A stretch of 64,000 bases of DNA, taken from contig LS999826.1 of assembly GCA_900537185.1 (NCBI GenBank), positions 124,001 through 188,000 on the forward strand, given 5' to 3'. This document shows, piece by piece, positions 54,001 through 63,131 of this stretch; the stretch's first letter is position 1, and each line of letters opens with the position of its first letter. Source of the stretch: Cytophagales bacterium Alg240-R148 (lineage in GTDB: Bacteria; Bacteroidota; Bacteroidia; Cytophagales; Cyclobacteriaceae). Below the pieces are notes generated by a model. That model was not told the DNA's origin. It did no database searches and saw only the letters and a program-made list of their open reading frames with translations. A program made the position numbers and the translations under genes.

Positions 54001-56250
54001 ATGATGAAAAAAATGATGTTATGGGTGCTGTTGATGGTTTCAATGCCCCAACTTTACGCACAAGAAACAACTGATAATTTAACATTGGAAAGTATTTTCA
54101 GCAATTATGAGTATGCTTCAGAATGGTTTGGTCCAGCTAGATGGATTGACGATGGGGCTGGATACACTACATTGGAAAATGCCTCAGACTTCAAAGGAGC
54201 CAAAGAAATAATTAGGTACGATTCAAAAACAGGAGCCAAAAGTACCATTGTGGAAGCCTCATGGTTGATCCCAAAAGGAGAAAGTACACCACTGAGAATA
54301 GAAAATTACTATTGGTCCAGCGATAAAAGTATGTTGTTGGTATATACTAATTCGAAAAGAGTTTGGAGGCAAAATACCAGAGGAGATTATTGGGTGCTGC
54401 ACCTTGCTACTAAAGACCTAAAAAAATTAGGTGGGACAGACGCTGCGCCATCTACTCTTATGTTTGCCAAATTTTCACCGGACGATACCAGAGTGGCCTA
54501 CGTGCGCGAACACAATATATTTGTGGAAGATTTAAAGACAAATCAGGTAGTTCAATTGACCCATGACGGCACCAAAAGAATCATTAATGGCACATTTGAC
54601 TGGGTGTACGAGGAGGAGTTTTCTTGCAGAGATGGGTTTAGATGGAGTCCTGATGGGCGCTCTATTGCCTATTGGCAATTGGATGCCAACGGCATTCGGG
54701 ATTTTTTAATGATCAACAATACAGATTCAGTTTACTCTTTTACCATTCCAGTAGAATACCCTAAAGTAGGAATGCCCAATTCTGCCTGTAAGGTAGGAGT
54801 AGTGAGTAGCAAAGGGGGAGACACACAATGGATGGATGTAAACAAAGATTCCCGCAACAATTACATTCCTAGAATGGAATGGGCAGCCAATTCTGATGAA
54901 TTGATTATCCAACATTTAAATAGAGCGCAAAACCACAATAAAGTGTCCATTTGCCATGCAAAAACTGGACAGGTTGAGGTGGTTTATGAAGACAAAGATG
55001 TGGCTTGGCTGGATGTCGTAAATGACTTAAAGTTTTTAAATAAAGGGCAATCGTTTACATGGGTAAGTGAAAAGGAAGGTTGGAAGAAGTTGTACGTGGT
55101 GGCCAGAGATGGGAAAAAAGAGAAAAATGTAATGCCAGGCGACTTTGATATTGTCAATATCGAGTTGATCGATGAAAAAGGGGGGTATATTTATTACAGA
55201 GCTTCTCCTGACAATGCCACACAGCGATATTTGTACCGTTGTAAAATAAATGGAAAAGGAAAACCAGAATTGCTGACGCCTGCATCTTTTGAAGGCACCA
55301 ATTCTTATCAGATAGCACCCAATGGCAAATGGGCAATTCAAAACTTTTCAAAAGCTGGGGTGCCACCTGTTTTTAATTTAATATCCTTGCCAGACCACAA
55401 AGTAGTTAGGACATTGATGGACAACCAAAAATTGAAGGATAAGGTTGCCGCCATTCAAGGTGGAAAAGTAGAATTTTTTAAGGTAGAAGCGCAAGATGGC
55501 GTGTCATTGGATTGTTATATGATGCGGCCGCACGATTTTGATCCAAGCAAAAAGTACCCGGTATTGTTCCATGTATATGGAGAACCTTGGAGCCAAACCG
55601 TTTTGGATTCTTGGGGTTGGAACAACTATCTATACCATACTTTTTTAACCCAGCAGGGATATATTGTAATGAGTGTAGACAACCGCGGAACACCAGGGCC
55701 AAAGGGAAGAGAGTGGAGAAAAAGTGTACATGGGCAAATTGGAGTTTTGTCATCTAGAGACCAAGCCGACGCCGCCAAGGCCATAATAAAAAAACATGCA
55801 TTTGTAGACCCAGACCGAATAGCCATTTGGGGTTGGTCGGGTGGTGGGGCCATGACCCTCAACGCCATGTTTCGCTACCCAGATATTTATACAACCGGAA
55901 TGGCCGTAGCACCTGTTACCAACCAATTGCTCTACGACAATGTTTACCAAGAACGTTATTCTGGATTGCCTTCAGAAAATATGGAAGGGTATAAAAAAGG
56001 TTCTCCAATAAATTTTGTTGAGCATTTAAAAGGCAATCTCTTGATTGTCCATGGAACAGCGGATGACAACGTGCATTACCAGCACATCGAATTGCTGATC
56101 AACGAACTAGTAAAACACAACAAAATGTTCTCTTTCATGTCTTATCCCAACCGTTCTCATGGAATCTACGAAGGGGCAAATACTTCTCGCCATTTGAGGG
56201 AGACACTAACAAAATATTTATTAGAAAACTTAGAGAAAGGGGGGAGATAA
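54001..56250 (+). CDS. Exported dipeptidyl-peptidase IV-like S9 serine peptidase
   Basis: A signal peptide (MLWVLLMVSMPQLYAQ) precedes an eight-bladed propeller whose DPP-IV marker is DWVYEEEFSCRDGFRWSPDG, the double Glu that holds the substrate N-terminus. The hydrolase domain has Ser613 in WGWSGGGAM, Asp688 in HGTADDNVHY and His720 in NRSHGIYEG, with human-DPP4-like spacing. It should remove Xaa-Pro dipeptides from peptide N-termini outside the cytoplasm. The residue after the Ser is Gly, where classic DPP-IV has Tyr (GWSYGG), so substrate preference could differ. It lies between two terminators and seems to be transcribed alone. Confidence 0.92.
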   Translation: MMKKMMLWVLLMVSMPQLYAQETTDNLTLESIFSNYEYASEWFGPARWIDDGAGYTTLENASDFKGAKEIIRYDSKTGAKSTIVEASWLIPKGESTPLRIENYYWSSDKSMLLVYTNSKRVWRQNTRGDYWVLHLATKDLKKLGGTDAAPSTLMFAKFSPDDTRVAYVREHNIFVEDLKTNQVVQLTHDGTKRIINGTFDWVYEEEFSCRDGFRWSPDGRSIAYWQLDANGIRDFLMINNTDSVYSFTIPVEYPKVGMPNSACKVGVVSSKGGDTQWMDVNKDSRNNYIPRMEWAANSDELIIQHLNRAQNHNKVSICHAKTGQVEVVYEDKDVAWLDVVNDLKFLNKGQSFTWVSEKEGWKKLYVVARDGKKEKNVMPGDFDIVNIELIDEKGGYIYYRASPDNATQRYLYRCKINGKGKPELLTPASFEGTNSYQIAPNGKWAIQNFSKAGVPPVFNLISLPDHKVVRTLMDNQKLKDKVAAIQGGKVEFFKVEAQDGVSLDCYMMRPHDFDPSKKYPVLFHVYGEPWSQTVLDSWGWNNYLYHTFLTQQGYIVMSVDNRGTPGPKGREWRKSVHGQIGVLSSRDQADAAKAIIKKHAFVDPDRIAIWGWSGGGAMTLNAMFRYPDIYTTGMAVAPVTNQLLYDNVYQERYSGLPSENMEGYKKGSPINFVEHLKGNLLIVHGTADDNVHYQHIELLINELVKHNKMFSFMSYPNRSHGIYEGANTSRHLRETLTKYLLENLEKGGR

Positions 56251-56264
56251 TCCTCCTTTTTTTT
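56236..56264 (+). terminator. Intrinsic terminator overlapping the end of the S9 peptidase gene
   Basis: AAAGGGGG (56236-56243) pairs with CCTCCTTT (56252-56259), including one G-T pair, and is followed by T to 56264. The stop codon lies within the loop region. Confidence 0.65.
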
Positions 56265-56597
56265 GCCTAACACAGTATATTGTATGTCAAAATGTTATGA
56301 ATGCAGAATATCCTCGTTGTTGTATTCAATAAGTAGCTAAGAAAGTACTTAAACATGTCAATAAAGTATAACATTGTTATTTTTTTTTTTAGGTACTTTA
56401 CATAATAGCATGACCGAGGGGTCGGTCGTGTTGTTTGGGTTAGGGTATTTTTAGCGCAAAACCATTAAAGGAGGCCTCCTTTTTAAAGAACTTTAGATCA
56501 GTCAGCTAAAAATAGATGTTCACTCACGTGGAAGACGTGCGTACAATTTTAGCATCTATTTTAAGTAGAAAAACAATGTACAATTAATAAATAAGTT
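56251..56597 (+). promoter_or_regulatory. 347-base leader region before susC with several inverted repeats
   Basis: No gene is seen. Three symmetric elements occur. GACCGA-GGGG-TCGGTC is at 56412-56427, and a perfect 16-base palindrome AAAGGAGGCCTCCTTT is at 56467-56482. A long-range repeat pairs 56506-56518 with 56553-56565 (12 of 13 positions). Inside the last repeat is a smaller CACG/CGTG pair (56525-56528, 56536-56539). They may be operators, an attenuator or a structured leader RNA for the SusC/SusD transcript. Confidence 0.5.
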
Positions 56598-59500
56598 ATG
56601 ATCAGAAATCTACTTTTAGGATTCTGCATGCTGCTATCGTTTGGGTGGCAGTTTGCATTTTCCCAGACTACCGTAAAAGGTAAAGTAACTTCGGCCGAAG
56701 ACCAAACAGGTCTGCCCGGAGTTAATGTATTAGTAAAGGGTACCACCAACGGTACCATCACCGATTATGAAGGTGCGTATTCAGTAGAAATTCCGGAGGG
56801 TACGGAAGGGATACTGATTTTCACATTCGTAGGAATGGAAACACAAGAAATAACTGTTGCTGGAAGATCTGAAATTAATGTTGAATTGGCAGGAGATGCT
56901 ACGCAACTTTCAGAAGTAGTAGTTACCGCTTTGGGTATTGAAAGAGAAGAGGCTTCATTGGGTTATTCCATACAAGAAGTTGAATCTGAACAATTGCAAG
57001 TGGTTCGGCAAGAGGACGTAAGAACTGCGTTAGCAGGTAAAGTATCTGGTATTCAGGTACAAGGTTCGGCAGGTTCAACCTTTGGAGCATCTACGATCAG
57101 GATTAGAGGCGTCAATGGGTTAAATGACAACGGTCCTTTGTATGTAGTAGATGGTACACCAGCCAATCCGAGCACCATCAATATGGATGATGTGGAGTCT
57201 GTAAGTGTGCTAAAAGGTGCTTCTGCGGCTGCGCTTTATGGTTCTAGAGCTGGAGGTGGTGTTGTGATGATTACTACCAAAAAAGGAAAAACTGGCGAGG
57301 CGTTTAACGTAGAATTTAACAGTACGCTCACATTTGAGAAAGTAAGAATTCCTTTTGAATTTCAAAACCAATACGGTGGTGGTTATAGCCAGAATTTTGA
57401 CACCTTTCACTACGATCCGGCTATTCACCCACAAGAATTTGCAGCATTAGATGGTAGCCCAATGGCTCAGTTTTATGCTGATGAAAGCTGGGGCGCACCG
57501 TTAGACGGAACTGAAGTGCTTCAATGGGATTCTTTTTACAAGGACATGGCAAATTACGGTAAAACAACACCATTTGCTCCAACAAGTTCTGATGTGGATG
57601 AATTTTTCGAAACTGGAAGAACTTTTAACAACAACTTAGCTTTTAGTGCAGGAACAGAAAATTCAACCTTTAGATTTTCTTATGGTAACATAGCCCAAAG
57701 TGGTATTATTCCAAATTCAGAAAATGACAAACACTCCTTTAGCTTCAATGCTACCACCAAAGTAAAAGACAAGTTTGAGATTACACCTAATGTAATTTAT
57801 TCTACACACAGAACACAGGGTAGATTGAACCAAGGGTATGCCAATTTAGGGTCTAACTTGTGGCACTGGTGGCAAAGACAAATCAATGTCAAAGATTTAG
57901 AGCAATACAAAACACCAGAAGGGGACTTAAAAACTTGGAATCCTGAAGATGTAAACAATGGAAATTATGCGCCTAGTTATTGGAATTCACCTTACGCGGA
58001 TTTATACGATAACCCCGATGTTTGGAATACCTCTAGACTATTGGCGAATTTAACCTTGAAGTACAATTTCAATGAAAATTTTTCAGTTTCCGCTATAGCA
58101 AGAACTTACAACTACAACAGAGGTTGGGAAGGTAAATTAGTAGAAGGAACTTACAGAAATGGATTGGTGAATGATGGCCTAGCTTGGTTTGGTACTTCCA
58201 ATGATAAAATTGTAGAAAACAACTACGAAGCAATGGTACAGTACAACAAGGAATTTGGCGATTTTTCAGTCAATGCTTTGGTTGGTGGTAACATCAGAAA
58301 TAGAAAAAACACTTATATGTACATGGCTACAAAAGGTGGGCTTTCCGATCCAGATTTATTCAACATCGGCGCTTCTATTGAGCGTCCAGATGTGAGTAAC
58401 TATTTTGAAGAAAAAGAGGTTAGAAGTTTATATGGTTCTGCCACATTTGGATACAAAAACTTTTTGTATGTAGATTTAACAGCCAGAAACGATTGGTCTT
58501 CTACATTGCCAACCAGCAACAACTCTTATTTCTACCCTTCTGCATCGGCTAGTTTTGTTTTCAGTGAGTTGTTAGAGTCTAATATCATCTCATTTGGTAA
58601 AATTAGAGCGGGTGTAGCAAGTGTAGGTAGCGATACCAATCCTTATTCAGTAAACACTTCTTATTCGAATGGAACAGTGTATGGAAACAACCCATCCTTG
58701 AACAATCCGGATAAAATAATAAACAGCAATTTGAAGCCAACTATTAGCAGTGAATATGAGTTGGGATTGAACATGATGTTCTTACAAAGAAGAATTGGAT
58801 TTGACTTTGCCATTTACAACAAAGATTCAAAAAATCAGATTTTAGAATTGACCATACCAGGATCTACAGGGTCTAGCTCTGCCTTAATCAATGCAGGTTT
58901 GATTAACAACAAGGGTTGGGAATTGGGCTTAACAGGCTCACCACTACAAAACGATAAGTGGAACATTGATTTAGGTTTTAACATCGCTAGAAACAGGTCT
59001 AAAGTAGTAGAACTTTACACGAATTCTGAGACGGGACAGCAATTGTCAACCTATGTGTTAGGATCTACCCAATGGGATATGGCTACAATTTATGCTAGAG
59101 AAGGTTCCGAATGGGGTATGATGGTTTGGGATGATGCTTTAACCTATTACCAGGCGACGGATGCAGATGGCAACCCAGTTGACCACCCATCTAATGGCCA
59201 GGTTGTGATCGAAGATGATGGTAATTACTTCTGGGGCAACCACGATGTGGATGCAGGAAGTGTGTTACCAGAATACACTGGTGGTTTTTACGGAAATATT
59301 GGGTACAAAAATTTCAACCTATCTTTCTCTATGGATTACCAAGTAGGTGGTAAATTGTACTCTTTATCTTCTCGATTCAACCGTTCTTCAGGACATAACG
59401 CTGAAACTGCTGGAAACAACGACAAGGGCAACCCTATCCGATCTCCGGTGGCAGAAGGTGGTGGTGTTCGTGTAGATGGTGTATTGGAAGATGGAACACC

Positions 59501-59801
59501 ACACACAGCTTACTTAGATGCACAGACTTATTTTAAGAATAAGAGATTTTATGAAGACCAATTCACTTACGATGCTAGTTATGTGAAAATGAGAGAAATT
59601 AACCTTTCTTATACATTTGGACAATCTATTGTGGATAAAACACCATTCAAATTAATTCAATTAGGAGTAGTGCTTAAAAACCCATGGATCTTTTACAAAG
59701 ACTCCGAAGTGGATCCATCTGAATTGGAGAACACAGGGTATGAAGATGGTCAGTTACCAGGAACTAGATCCCTTGGGTTTAACTTGAAATTGAATTTCTA
59801 A
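56598..59801 (+). CDS. SusC/RagA-family TonB-dependent outer-membrane transporter
   Basis: The signal peptide ends near FAFSQ. A carboxypeptidase-regulatory-like domain follows (TTVKGKVTSAEDQTGLPGVN). The plug is marked by LSEVVVTALGIEREEASLGY and DVRTALAGKVSGIQVQGSAG, then ALYGSRAGGGVVMITTKKGK. A 22-strand barrel ends with LGFNLKLNF, the aromatic C-terminus for outer-membrane assembly. At 1067 residues it is the usual SusC size. It would import peptides in TonB-dependent fashion together with the SusD lipoprotein 11 bases downstream. The peptide cargo is inferred from the peptidases around it and from RagA precedent. Confidence 0.95.
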   Translation: MIRNLLLGFCMLLSFGWQFAFSQTTVKGKVTSAEDQTGLPGVNVLVKGTTNGTITDYEGAYSVEIPEGTEGILIFTFVGMETQEITVAGRSEINVELAGDATQLSEVVVTALGIEREEASLGYSIQEVESEQLQVVRQEDVRTALAGKVSGIQVQGSAGSTFGASTIRIRGVNGLNDNGPLYVVDGTPANPSTINMDDVESVSVLKGASAAALYGSRAGGGVVMITTKKGKTGEAFNVEFNSTLTFEKVRIPFEFQNQYGGGYSQNFDTFHYDPAIHPQEFAALDGSPMAQFYADESWGAPLDGTEVLQWDSFYKDMANYGKTTPFAPTSSDVDEFFETGRTFNNNLAFSAGTENSTFRFSYGNIAQSGIIPNSENDKHSFSFNATTKVKDKFEITPNVIYSTHRTQGRLNQGYANLGSNLWHWWQRQINVKDLEQYKTPEGDLKTWNPEDVNNGNYAPSYWNSPYADLYDNPDVWNTSRLLANLTLKYNFNENFSVSAIARTYNYNRGWEGKLVEGTYRNGLVNDGLAWFGTSNDKIVENNYEAMVQYNKEFGDFSVNALVGGNIRNRKNTYMYMATKGGLSDPDLFNIGASIERPDVSNYFEEKEVRSLYGSATFGYKNFLYVDLTARNDWSSTLPTSNNSYFYPSASASFVFSELLESNIISFGKIRAGVASVGSDTNPYSVNTSYSNGTVYGNNPSLNNPDKIINSNLKPTISSEYELGLNMMFLQRRIGFDFAIYNKDSKNQILELTIPGSTGSSSALINAGLINNKGWELGLTGSPLQNDKWNIDLGFNIARNRSKVVELYTNSETGQQLSTYVLGSTQWDMATIYAREGSEWGMMVWDDALTYYQATDADGNPVDHPSNGQVVIEDDGNYFWGNHDVDAGSVLPEYTGGFYGNIGYKNFNLSFSMDYQVGGKLYSLSSRFNRSSGHNAETAGNNDKGNPIRSPVAEGGGVRVDGVLEDGTPHTAYLDAQTYFKNKRFYEDQFTYDASYVKMREINLSYTFGQSIVDKTPFKLIQLGVVLKNPWIFYKDSEVDPSELENTGYEDGQLPGTRSLGFNLKLNF

Positions 59802-59812
59802 AAAAAGCAATT

Positions 59813-61255
59813 ATGAAAAAAATATATATAGCATTGATGTGCTCCTTGTTGCTGGCGTGTGAGCCAGGCGATTTTGGAAACATGAATTTAGACCCTAATA
59901 CTTCGTCTACACCAAACACAGGTGGTTTGTTGACGGCGGCACTATTAGATTTGAGAAATACGGTGAACCAACCCCGAGTAACAGAAATGTACTATGTACA
60001 GTATTTTTCTTCTACTCAATATACAAATGCATCCAATTACGAGACTAAAAACTTTGATTTTAATACGTGGTATACTGGTCCTTTGATGAACTTACAAGTT
60101 ATCATTGACCTACTAAACGATGAAGAAGAAAAGGGAGCTCAAATTGGCAATGGAGGAATTGACAACCAAATTGCAGCAGCGACTATTGCTAAGGCTTATT
60201 TCTTTCAGTTTATTACGGATAGATGGGGAGATGTTCCCTACACAGAAGCGCTTCTTGGAGTAGAGAATATTTCTCCTAAATACGACGACCAAGGAGATAT
60301 TTATCGAAGTTTGATTGCTTCTCTAAAAGAGGCAGAAGCCATGATCGATCAGGCAGAGCCTGGACCAACTGGAGATATTATATTCAAAGGAAATATGGCC
60401 AAGTGGGACAAGTTTTCAAAGTCTTTGCGGTTGAATATGGCCTTAAGAATGTCAGATGCTGACGGTACCACGGCGGCTACAGAATTTGCTGCTGCTGCTT
60501 CAGACATCAACGCATTGATCATAGACAATGGAGACAATGTTTATTTTGAGCATTTGCCGAATCAAGATTGGCAAAATGACTTGTACGCACAGGTTATAGC
60601 GAGAACGGATTATGCAATTAGTGAAAGAATGGTTGATTACTTGTTGGATGTTGATGATCCTAGGTTGTCTAGCTTTGCAAACGAAGCAATTGTTTCAGGT
60701 GATTATGTAGGAATGCCTTATGGCCTTACAGAAGGGGATGCATCCAATGTTCCAAATTCTACCGTGTCTTTGCCTGGTGATATGTACACGCAACAAACTT
60801 CTCCATCTTATATTATGGTTGCTTCGCAGATTTATTTCTGTCTTGCAGAAGGAGCAAAAAGAGGATTTGTGTCCGGTGGTCCTGCGCAGGCTGAAGCGTA
60901 TTATAACAAAGCCATCGAGTTGTCTATGCAACAGTGGGGTGTCTATGATGCTGGGGATTTTGCATTGTACATCGCCCAACCAGAAGTAGCGTACAACGAT
61001 GCGAATGCTTTTCAATTGATTGGCGAGCAAAAGTGGTTGGCACTTTTCTTAATGCCGATAGAGGCTTGGTCTGAATATAGAAGGTTGGATTTTCCAGTTT
61101 TAACTCCGGGACCAGCTTCAACAGAAGTGACGGTACCAGTAAGACAAGGGTATCCTAATTCCGAAAGGGATATTAACACTGTAAATTACAATTCGGCCGT
61201 GGATAAACAAGGTCCGGATGATTTAAATACGAGAGTTTGGTGGGATATAAACTAG
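59813..61255 (+). CDS. SusD/RagB-family surface lipoprotein (SusD-like_2 type)
   Basis: The signal peptide MKKIYIALMCSLLLACEPGD has a lipobox ending at Cys16, so the mature protein is lipid-anchored in the outer membrane. The body has the helical TPR-like core of SusD-like_2 proteins: AKAYFFQFITDRWGDVPYTE, KWDKFSKSLRLNMALRMSDA, and IMVASQIYFCLAEGAKRGF. It forms the lid of the SusC channel and binds the substrate. It is followed by a strong terminator, so susC and susD are a two-gene unit. Confidence 0.94.
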   Translation: MKKIYIALMCSLLLACEPGDFGNMNLDPNTSSTPNTGGLLTAALLDLRNTVNQPRVTEMYYVQYFSSTQYTNASNYETKNFDFNTWYTGPLMNLQVIIDLLNDEEEKGAQIGNGGIDNQIAAATIAKAYFFQFITDRWGDVPYTEALLGVENISPKYDDQGDIYRSLIASLKEAEAMIDQAEPGPTGDIIFKGNMAKWDKFSKSLRLNMALRMSDADGTTAATEFAAAASDINALIIDNGDNVYFEHLPNQDWQNDLYAQVIARTDYAISERMVDYLLDVDDPRLSSFANEAIVSGDYVGMPYGLTEGDASNVPNSTVSLPGDMYTQQTSPSYIMVASQIYFCLAEGAKRGFVSGGPAQAEAYYNKAIELSMQQWGVYDAGDFALYIAQPEVAYNDANAFQLIGEQKWLALFLMPIEAWSEYRRLDFPVLTPGPASTEVTVPVRQGYPNSERDINTVNYNSAVDKQGPDDLNTRVWWDIN

Positions 61256-61282
61256 TAGACTCTTCTTCATGTTGTTAGGTGA

Positions 61283-61311
61283 AAAAAGCCGGCCAAACGG
61301 GCCGGCTTTTT
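61283..61311 (+). terminator. Strong intrinsic terminator after susD
   Basis: AGCCGGCC (61287-61294) and GGCCGGCT (61300-61307) form a GC-rich eight-base stem with a five-base loop, flanked by A and T runs. Confidence 0.93.
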
Positions 61312-61455
61312 CTATTTAGAGATTTTTTTTCTCTCCAGGCTGTTAACAAAAGCGTTTTTTGTCGCGCGTTTTACAACCGCACTATTTTTTTTAATTATTT
61401 TAAAACGTTTAAATCTCCTTAATGGAATGATTATTAAGAATTTAAATTAAAATTA

Positions 61456-61482
61456 TTGTTAATTTATGGTTATATTATTTTG
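61456..61482 (+). promoter_or_regulatory. Candidate promoter of the Xaa-Pro aminopeptidase gene
   Basis: TTG at 61456-61458 and TATTTTG at 61476-61482 with a 17-base spacer resemble the Bacteroidota -33/-7 promoter. The gene starts 62 bases further on. The region is very AT-rich, so chance matches are possible. Confidence 0.35.
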
Positions 61483-61543
61483 ATCTGGAATTGAACAAAA
61501 TAAAAAAATAGAATATCTTTAGATAAATTAAAAATAGACCTCA

Positions 61544-62944
61544 ATGTTTAGTAAAGAAACCTATATAGCAAGACGGGACAGGCTTAAGAAACAAGTTGGT
61601 AACGGGATTATCGTTTTAATGGGAAATGAAGAGAGCAGCATGAACTTTAAGGACAACTGGTACCATTTTCGTCAGGACAGTTCGTTTTTGTATTTTTGTG
61701 GTATCAACTTGCCAGACCTCGCGTTTGTTTTGGATACTGAAAGTGGGGAAGAATACATTATTGGGGACGAACTAACAATGGATGCCATTGTTTGGACCGG
61801 GCCTCAACCTTCTATAGCTTCGCTAGCAGAAAAAGCAGGTGTAAAAAACACCAAGGCAACTAGTGCGGTATCAGAACTGTTGTTGCAAGCTAAAAATTCA
61901 GGCAGGGCAATTCATATATTGCCACCTTACCGACCAGAAAATAAATTAAAACTGGCGGAATGGCTTGCCATTAGACCCAATGAAATTAATTCATTGGTCT
62001 CTGAAAAGTTAATCAAAAGTGTGGTAGCGCAAAGGAGCATCAAAACAGCTGAAGAAATTACAGAAATTGAAAAAGCGGTTTTATTGACCAATAAAATGCA
62101 CTTAACTGCAATGAAGATGACCCGCGAAGGGATGAAAGAATCGGATATTGCCGGTGCTGTTAATGAAATACCATTAAGTGCGGGTGGTCAATTGTCTTTT
62201 CCTGTTATACTAACAAAAAACGGACAAATACTACACAACCACTACCATGGCAATACCATCCAGGTTGGCGATATGATTTTATGTGATTGTGGAGCTGAAG
62301 TAGCCTCAGGGTATGCCGGAGATATGACCAGAACTTTTCCAGTAGGTGGAGAATTTACACAGCGCCAAAAAGAGTTGTATGATATTGTGGTACAATCGCA
62401 TAGAGCGAGTGTGGAAGCATTAAAACCAGGCGTTCGATTCAAAGATGTACATCTATTGGCCTCTAAAACGTTGGTGGAAGGGCTTACTGATATCGGCCTT
62501 ATGCGGGGCAACGCGGAAGAAGCCGTAGCGGCTGGTGCACATACCATGTTTTTTCAATGTGGGTTGGGCCATATGATGGGGCTGGACGTGCACGACATGG
62601 AAGATCTTGGAGAACAATACGTTGGTTATACAGACTCTTTTAAGAAAAGCACGGAGTTTGGGTTGAAGTCATTGCGCTTGGGAAGAGAACTAGAACAAGG
62701 GTTCGTACTCACAGTTGAGCCTGGAATATACATCATTCCTGAATTAATTGACATGTGGAAATCGGAAGGAAAGTATGCTGAATTTTTGAACTACGATTTA
62801 CTTGAAAAATATAAAGATTTTGGAGGCATAAGAGTAGAAGAAGACTTTGTTATTACGAAGTCAGGAGCGGATCTTTTAGGAGAGGCCATCCCTCTAGATT
62901 CCGCAGATGTAGAAAACGTTAGAAGAGGAGAGCTCGTAATGTAA
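61544..62944 (+). CDS. pepP: Xaa-Pro aminopeptidase (aminopeptidase P, M24B)
   Basis: An N-terminal creatinase-like domain (residues 1-170, with NFKDNWYHFRQDSSFLYFCG) precedes the pita-bread catalytic domain. The five metal ligands are readable as Asp248, Asp260 (CGAEVASGYAGDMTRTFP), His343 (GLGHMMGLDVHD), Glu392 (VEPGIYI) and Glu432 (GIRVEEDF). It removes the N-terminal residue from Xaa-Pro-peptides. No signal peptide is present, so it should act in the cytoplasm on imported peptides. It has its own terminators on both sides and so is a single-gene unit at the end of the locus. Confidence 0.95.
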   Translation: MFSKETYIARRDRLKKQVGNGIIVLMGNEESSMNFKDNWYHFRQDSSFLYFCGINLPDLAFVLDTESGEEYIIGDELTMDAIVWTGPQPSIASLAEKAGVKNTKATSAVSELLLQAKNSGRAIHILPPYRPENKLKLAEWLAIRPNEINSLVSEKLIKSVVAQRSIKTAEEITEIEKAVLLTNKMHLTAMKMTREGMKESDIAGAVNEIPLSAGGQLSFPVILTKNGQILHNHYHGNTIQVGDMILCDCGAEVASGYAGDMTRTFPVGGEFTQRQKELYDIVVQSHRASVEALKPGVRFKDVHLLASKTLVEGLTDIGLMRGNAEEAVAAGAHTMFFQCGLGHMMGLDVHDMEDLGEQYVGYTDSFKKSTEFGLKSLRLGRELEQGFVLTVEPGIYIIPELIDMWKSEGKYAEFLNYDLLEKYKDFGGIRVEEDFVITKSGADLLGEAIPLDSADVENVRRGELVM

Positions 62945-62964
62945 TAAGAGTTTTTTCTCAATTT

Positions 62965-63000
62965 AAAAGGCCAACAATAGCAAATTGTTGGCCTTTTTTT
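62965..63000 (+). terminator. Strong intrinsic terminator after pepP
   Basis: A perfect 14-base stem (62965-62978 with 62984-62997, core GGCCAACAAT/ATTGTTGGCC) has a five-base loop and ends in a T run. Confidence 0.93.
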
Positions 63001-63131
63001 ATGTGGCATACTGTTTGATATTCTTCCAACGAACTTATCTTAGTAGAACAAGATGTAGTATTTGAGTGCATAATTAAAAAAAATACTTCCCTAATTTTCT
63101 TAGATTTACCAAGATAGAAATCTTATAACCA

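Noticed and set aside
56467-56482. Palindrome AAAGGAGGCCTCCTTT read as the terminator of the S9 peptidase gene
   Set aside because: A better terminator with a T8 run overlaps the peptidase stop codon at 56236-56264, and this palindrome lies more than 200 bases further on. It is kept only as a leader element of susC.
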